Below, one piece after another: positions 59,683 through 64,000 of a stretch of DNA of 64,000 bases. The notes under the pieces are model-generated. The model saw nothing but the letters and a program-made list of their open reading frames with translations, was not told the origin of the DNA and did not search any database. Every line of letters starts with the position of its first letter. Positions within the stretch are counted from its first letter, which is position 1. The stretch comes from Adiantum capillus-veneris (taxonomy: Eukaryota; Streptophyta; Polypodiopsida; Polypodiales; Pteridaceae): the NCBI GenBank assembly GCA_014529385.2, contig CM043954.1, positions 8,187,806 to 8,251,805 on the forward strand, written 5' to 3'. Both the position numbers and the translations under genes were made by a program.

Positions 59683-59698
59683 TACCTAATATGGTCTT
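59683..59698 (-). repeat. Right terminal inverted repeat
   Basis: TACCTAATATGGTCTT, exact complement of 26898-26913, followed by the ACAT duplication at 59699-59702. Confidence 0.93.
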
Positions 59699-59731
59699 AC
59701 ATGTCCCAAATGATATAATTAAATATTACTA

Positions 59732-59782
<51 letters not shown>

Positions 59783-60537
59783 AGGGACCAAGCATGAGAG
59801 GGGGGTATACTCTCCCACACACACACACACACACACACACACATTATCTCATTGTGTGGAGTGCAAAGTGAAAAAGCTCCATCTCCTTCTCCAAGCTTAT
59901 TGAGAAGTGGAGAGCCTACACCAACATTCTTGGCTATGGAATGCAAATCCAACCAAGAGCCATGCTTCAATGCTTAAGCTTGCCATCTTCTTCATCTTCA
60001 TTATTATGCTATTATGCTATGCTAAGCAATAAGAGTGATGATAAGTGAGAAACTATTTCTTTCTCCTATGGATGATTCTTCTTCCTATTTCCTACCCTCA
60101 TTCCCCACCGCTAGCTCTCTCCACCTTCGAAAGTGTTTGAGGCCTTGGTATTGAGGCTTGGAATAGTTAATGATTTTTGCAAAGTTTATGGTATGCTTGT
60201 TATGCATGAAGCTTTCCATCTTCATTGCATCACCTAGGTCAAATGGAACACAAAGATTGTATTGTATCAAGTCTCTCTTGATGGGAGAATCTATAATACA
60301 AACGTCTTTTGGAGGGGGGACCGCTCCAAGTAAATCCGGTCCTCAACTATTGTCATGTTATCTAATACTCTCTCTCTTGCAAAAGTATTGTTCATGCCAA
60401 GTTAATTAAGTAGTATGTTTATGTTTCTACCATGAATTAAGTTCACCCTCTATGTTCTAAAAGTAATCTCATAAGAATTTTCACTTAAATTCTCCTAATT
60501 TTTCTATTCTTAAAGTTCTTAGGCCATTTCCATCACA
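59699..60537 (+). repeat. Right LTR of layer 1, second part
   Basis: Collinear with 2153-2963 of the left LTR, ending CCATCACA. It carries two (AC)n tracts (59732-59779 and 59815-59842) where the left LTR has (GA)n and a short CA run. It is followed by GCAAG and layer 0 sequence. Confidence 0.92.
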
Positions 60538-61500
60538 GCAAGTAGAGTTTGTTTGGTTTGATGAGCTTGAAGAGTACTTTTGTAGCATTAAAGTCATTCT
60601 TTCAGAGCTACCAACACTTATGCCTCCTTGTTGGGAGTACACATTTGTTGCTAGCTGTAGTGTTGGGAAAGAAACAACTGTCGCTGTTTTGCTACAAGAA
60701 GATCCCCACAATACCGGGATGCGGCCCATATACTTTGCTCGTAGGATCATGAATTCCTTGGATAGAGGCTACACAGAAGCATAACTCATGATGCTTGCTC
60801 TCATATTTGTGGGTGAGAAAATTTAGATCCTACTTGTTTCCCAAACCCTTTGTAACACTCACTACCAAAAACTTGTTTCCTTCGTCCTTTGGTGTCCTCT
60901 CAAATGACGCTAAGTCCTAGGATCTCAAAGTGGAATGTGGAATTGTAAGAATTCCAATACTCTTTCAAGGTAGAAGATAGTGTACATGCGCAGTTGGTAG
61001 GGATTCTCACCTATAGAGTGCATGAAAGGGATGTTAAGGTGGCTAAAGTAAAAAGCCTACCCTTACTAGCACCTAAACGCATACCTAATGCATTCACCTT
61101 GTTCTTTGATGGAGCATTAAAGAAGGCCACAAGAAAAGGAGGGGGAGGGCTTGTGCTGCTTGATCCAAATGGTGTGGTTGTTGTGAAAGAACATGTGAGT
61201 TTGCTAGACTGTGTAAGCAACAATGAAGCAGAGCACAATATACTACTCCATGGCTTGCATATGTGTGTTGCTCAAAGGATACGACGTCTCATAGTAAAAG
61301 GGGATGCACTTCTCATTGTAAAGAAAATCTTACACAAACTATTCAATCAATTTGAAGAAGTACAATTGTATCATATTCCTAGGAAACAAAATGTAGATGT
61401 CGATTTGCTTTCACAAAAAGCAACTGCATGTGATGACAAAGAAGTGCACGTCATCATGGTGGCAGTAGTGGTAAAGCAACCAAGGTACCAAGGGATGTAG
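60538..61500 (+). pseudogene. RNase H and second RNase H of layer 0 Tat-like element
   Basis: Resumes the layer 0 pol after the layer 1 insertion: VEFVWFDELEEYF, then RNase H text VAVLLQEDPHNTGMRPIYFA and RIMNSLDRGYTEA before a stop at 60782. After a frame-shifted stretch, the open piece 60994-61500 carries LFFDGALKKATRKGGGGLVL, SNNEAEH, VKGDALLIVKKIL and DVDLLSQKA. That is the D, E, D, D order of an archaeal-type RNase H. A second RNase H after the first is the known hallmark of Tat-lineage gypsy elements. Not functional. Confidence 0.82.
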
Positions 61501-62435
<935 letters not shown>

Positions 62436-62615
62436 GGCTGAGAAGTAGGTCTACGACGGTGAAGGGTTAATGGTGAGAAGTAGTTTGCATTAGTGAAGGG
62501 ATAGAGTTGAGAGGTGTTGGTGGTTAGTGTTGAGAAGTAGGTCTACATTAGTGAAGGGACAGTGTTAAGAAGTGAGGTCTACATTAGTGAAGGAATAGTG
62601 TTGAGAAGTGTTGAT
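62436..62615. repeat. Short imperfect tandem clauses
   Basis: GAGAAGTAGGTCTAC and CATTAGTGAAGGGA recur about four times at roughly 40-60 bp spacing. Confidence 0.8.
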
Positions 62616-62871
62616 GATGTGTGTTGCTGCACAAGAGAGAGAAGGCTATTGCTTTGGGTGTTGATTGTGCTACTTTGTGGTGCCATACACGGTGAGCGGC
62701 TTTTGCCCTCTTTTCTCAAGTTGGGAAGCCGTTGGCTCAACGTTCACACAAGCTGGGTGCTTCCCTCGCCTTTGTGTTCTCAAGCTCCTTTGGGTAGAAC
62801 CCCTTTGTCAACTGCTTGGTTATTCATCACAATTATAATTATCATTCTATGTACGCTTCAATTTACTGCTG

Positions 62872-62889
62872 CCCCCCCCCCCCCCCCCC
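62872..62889. repeat. C18 homopolymer
   Basis: Eighteen C followed by five T. Length may be unreliable in any assembly. Confidence 0.9.
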
Positions 62890-63309
62890 TTTTTGGAAAA
62901 CATTTTGAGTTGGCATTAGCCTTTTTCTTATCTCAATCTTGGGCCATCTACCACCGAGTTTTGGGGCTAGTTTTGGAATCATGGAAAGCATGACCAAGCC
63001 TACCTATGCTGAGGTGGTTTTGGGGGCTCAAGGGATAGCAAAGATGTTGGGTTCAAGACCTTGTCGGTCAGCCTGTGGGAAAAGCCTCTTATAGGCATGC
63101 AATAGAGATCCAGTTGAAGTAAAGTTTGCATGGCAAATTGCCTTTTATATGTAAGGTTTTAGAAAGAACAATTTAATAAAAAAAATAGCGTGAGTTGTTT
63201 TGCTCTCCAACTGTGTCGAGCTCTCTTCTCTCTTCTCGTTCTCTGCATACCACGCAGCTCCTCGCCATGGCCCTCAGGCGGCATCCTCCCTAGCTCCAAA
63301 CCCAACAAC

Positions 63310-63322
63310 TGGTATCAGAGCC
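63310..63322 (+). promoter_or_regulatory. Primer-binding site of another LTR element
   Basis: TGGTATCAGAGCC is a perfect plant initiator Met-tRNA site. It lies two bases after CCCAACA, which would be an LTR end at about 63307. The element would run rightwards out of the window, and its LTR start is not identified. Copia or gypsy cannot be told apart here. Confidence 0.85.
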
Positions 63323-63329
63323 TTGCTCT

Positions 63330-63790
63330 TGGCATTGGCTTCTCAAGACGCTTACTGGCGGTGCTTCTCAAGACGCTCATGTCCTCGCAAAGCCCAAGGG
63401 AGGCAGTTGTTCCTAAACGGGTAGACGCAGGCAAGCATATCACCTATCAAAACGCTGCTAGTCAAAGGTTGAAGGTACAAAATCTTCATAGCATATCAAA
63501 ACGCTGGAATTCCTTGGCAGTTGAAGAAGGCGCTAGCATTGAAGGACATAGCATCTCAAAACGCTGCTTCCTAGGCACTGCAGAAGAGGTGACTCCCCAT
63601 TCACAGAGGGCAGTTTCGCAAGCATCTCAAAACGCTGTGCTTCTTGCAGGCAGTTCTACAAGGCGGTGAGATCCTTGCATCTCAAAAGGCAAGCAGTAAA
63701 GGAACATTTTTTGGGCAATTTTCACAGCATCTCAAGATGCATATGTGTACCACCTCACAAGTGGTGCAAGTTCCCTATGGCATCTCAAAT
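63330..63790 (+). repeat. Irregularly spaced CATCTCAAAACGCTG repeats in a retroelement leader
   Basis: Variants of the 15-mer occur near 63334, 63368, 63444, 63491, 63550, 63623, 63677, 63728 and 63780, spaced 34-76 bp. Sequence between them is not conserved. A 159-codon frame (63190-63669) covers most of them. I see no gag domain before the window ends. Confidence 0.8.
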
Positions 63791-64000
63791 CTTTGTTATA
63801 GCATGGATGCAAAGGAGGATTGGGGGATTCTAAATGTTCGACAGGAATTCAAAAATTGGCACAAACAACATACCATATATGTGATGAAGGTTCTTCTAGC
63901 AATTCAATGGTTTACATATGAGTTGTCCTCGAGAGACATGAAGAAGAGGATATTTTGGAGCCATGAAATACCAGTTGTCATGCACGAAGACTTGAATCAA
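63791..64000 (+). other. Possible start of a coding region cut by the window end
   Basis: + strand text reads DAKEDWGILNVRQEFKNWHK-like sequence up to the edge. It may be the beginning of the next element's gag or pol. Not assigned. Confidence 0.3.

Larger units (their letters stand above)
26898..59698. mobile_element. 32.8-kb DNA transposon with 16-bp TIRs and 4-bp TSD
   Basis: The two ends are perfect inverted 16-mers (AAGACCATATTAGGTA at 26898-26913; its complement at 59683-59698). ACAT flanks both ends (26894-26897 and 59699-59702). The sister LTR at 2146-2165 shows the empty site with a single ACAT. Inside are a - strand chimeric gene (36007-43837), a - strand HAD copy (29566-30330), a + strand transposase candidate (53787-59406) and large satellite arrays. 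The RNase H-like transposase with DNCAGENKN and VGHTHEDID motifs, plus a 4-bp duplication, would fit a Sola-type superfamily, but that assignment is a guess from memory. All genes are broken, so this copy is not self-mobile. Further nested pieces inside cannot be excluded. Confidence 0.88.
1445..60537 (+). mobile_element. Layer 1: old Ty3/gypsy chromovirus, host of the inner insertions
   Basis: Full span of an LTR retrotransposon on the + strand, inflated by insertions. Left LTR 1445-2963; primer site 2965; gag-pol remnants 3378-8775 and 25574-25800; polypurine tract 26171-26184; right LTR 26185-26897 plus 59699-60537. The putative target duplications are ACAAC (1440-1444) and GCAAG (60538-60542), matching at three of five positions. 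That is weak alone, but the layer 0 frame is restored when one copy is kept. The two LTRs differ by roughly 10 percent by eye, so this is the oldest complete insertion. It has a deleted protease active site, a triplicated RT segment and many stops. Confidence 0.85.

Noticed and set aside
26898-59698. Classification as Maverick/Polinton or Helitron
   Set aside because: No DNA polymerase B, integrase or packaging ATPase, and a 4-bp rather than 6-bp duplication; a Helitron would lack TIRs and target duplication.
62562-63669. Host genes at 62562-62993 and 63190-63669
   Set aside because: No domain; the first crosses a C18 homopolymer and the second spans the inferred LTR end, primer site and leader repeats.

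Overview
The window reads as nuclear DNA of a land plant with a large, repeat-rich genome. The evidence is Ty3/gypsy chromoviruses primed by initiator Met-tRNA, a Tat-like gypsy pol with a second RNase H, plant-type introns (GTAAGT donors, T-rich acceptors, 83- and 92-nt introns), long GA/CA microsatellites and no intact host gene. I cannot place it closer; a gymnosperm or seed-free plant is a guess from repeat content. All family calls are from memory of motifs; no search was run. Nearly the whole window is one nested stack of mobile elements. Layer 0 is a decayed Tat-like gypsy pol, split into 1-1444 (reverse transcriptase) and 60538-61500 (RNase H and second RNase H). Layer 1 is an old chromovirus on the + strand (1445-60537) inserted in layer 0. 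Layer 2 is a younger relative of layer 1 on the - strand (8781-25568, TSD TCATG), inserted in the integrase C-terminal region of layer 1. Layer 3 is a very young non-autonomous LTR element with only a gag-like gene (13391-21296, 4-bp duplication CCGC), inserted in the gag-pol frame of layer 2. Separately, the right LTR of layer 1 is split by a 32.8-kb DNA transposon (26898-59698) with 16-bp perfect terminal inverted repeats and a 4-bp duplication ACAT; the left LTR of layer 1 keeps the empty site. Divergence between paired LTRs follows the nesting order: roughly 10 percent, 2 percent and 0.3 percent by hand count. The 32.8-kb DNA transposon is the most interesting object. On the + strand at its right end it has a decayed RNase H-like transposase candidate (53787-53886 spliced in frame to 56175-59406, four in-frame stops). 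On the - strand it has what looks like one chimeric gene of five phase-compatible exons (43837 down to 36007), joining a ParB/DGQH-like region, a SET methyltransferase domain, an FCP1/NIF-like HAD phosphatase domain and a SAP-like tail. A second diverged HAD copy lies at 29566-30330. The space between and inside these genes is filled by a hierarchical satellite: monomers of about 50-78 bp with core CCACCACTTGTCCAA, organised in units of about 440 bp. Its orientation flips between 35.2 and 37.5 kb, so the two arms carry it mostly in opposite orientation. Right of layer 0 (61.5-64 kb) are microsatellites, short repeats, and the 5' end of another LTR element with a Met-tRNA primer site at 63310. 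Every coding region here except the layer 3 gag-like frame carries stops or frameshifts. Many stops are TGA where a CGN arginine is expected, as from deamination of methylated cytosine.
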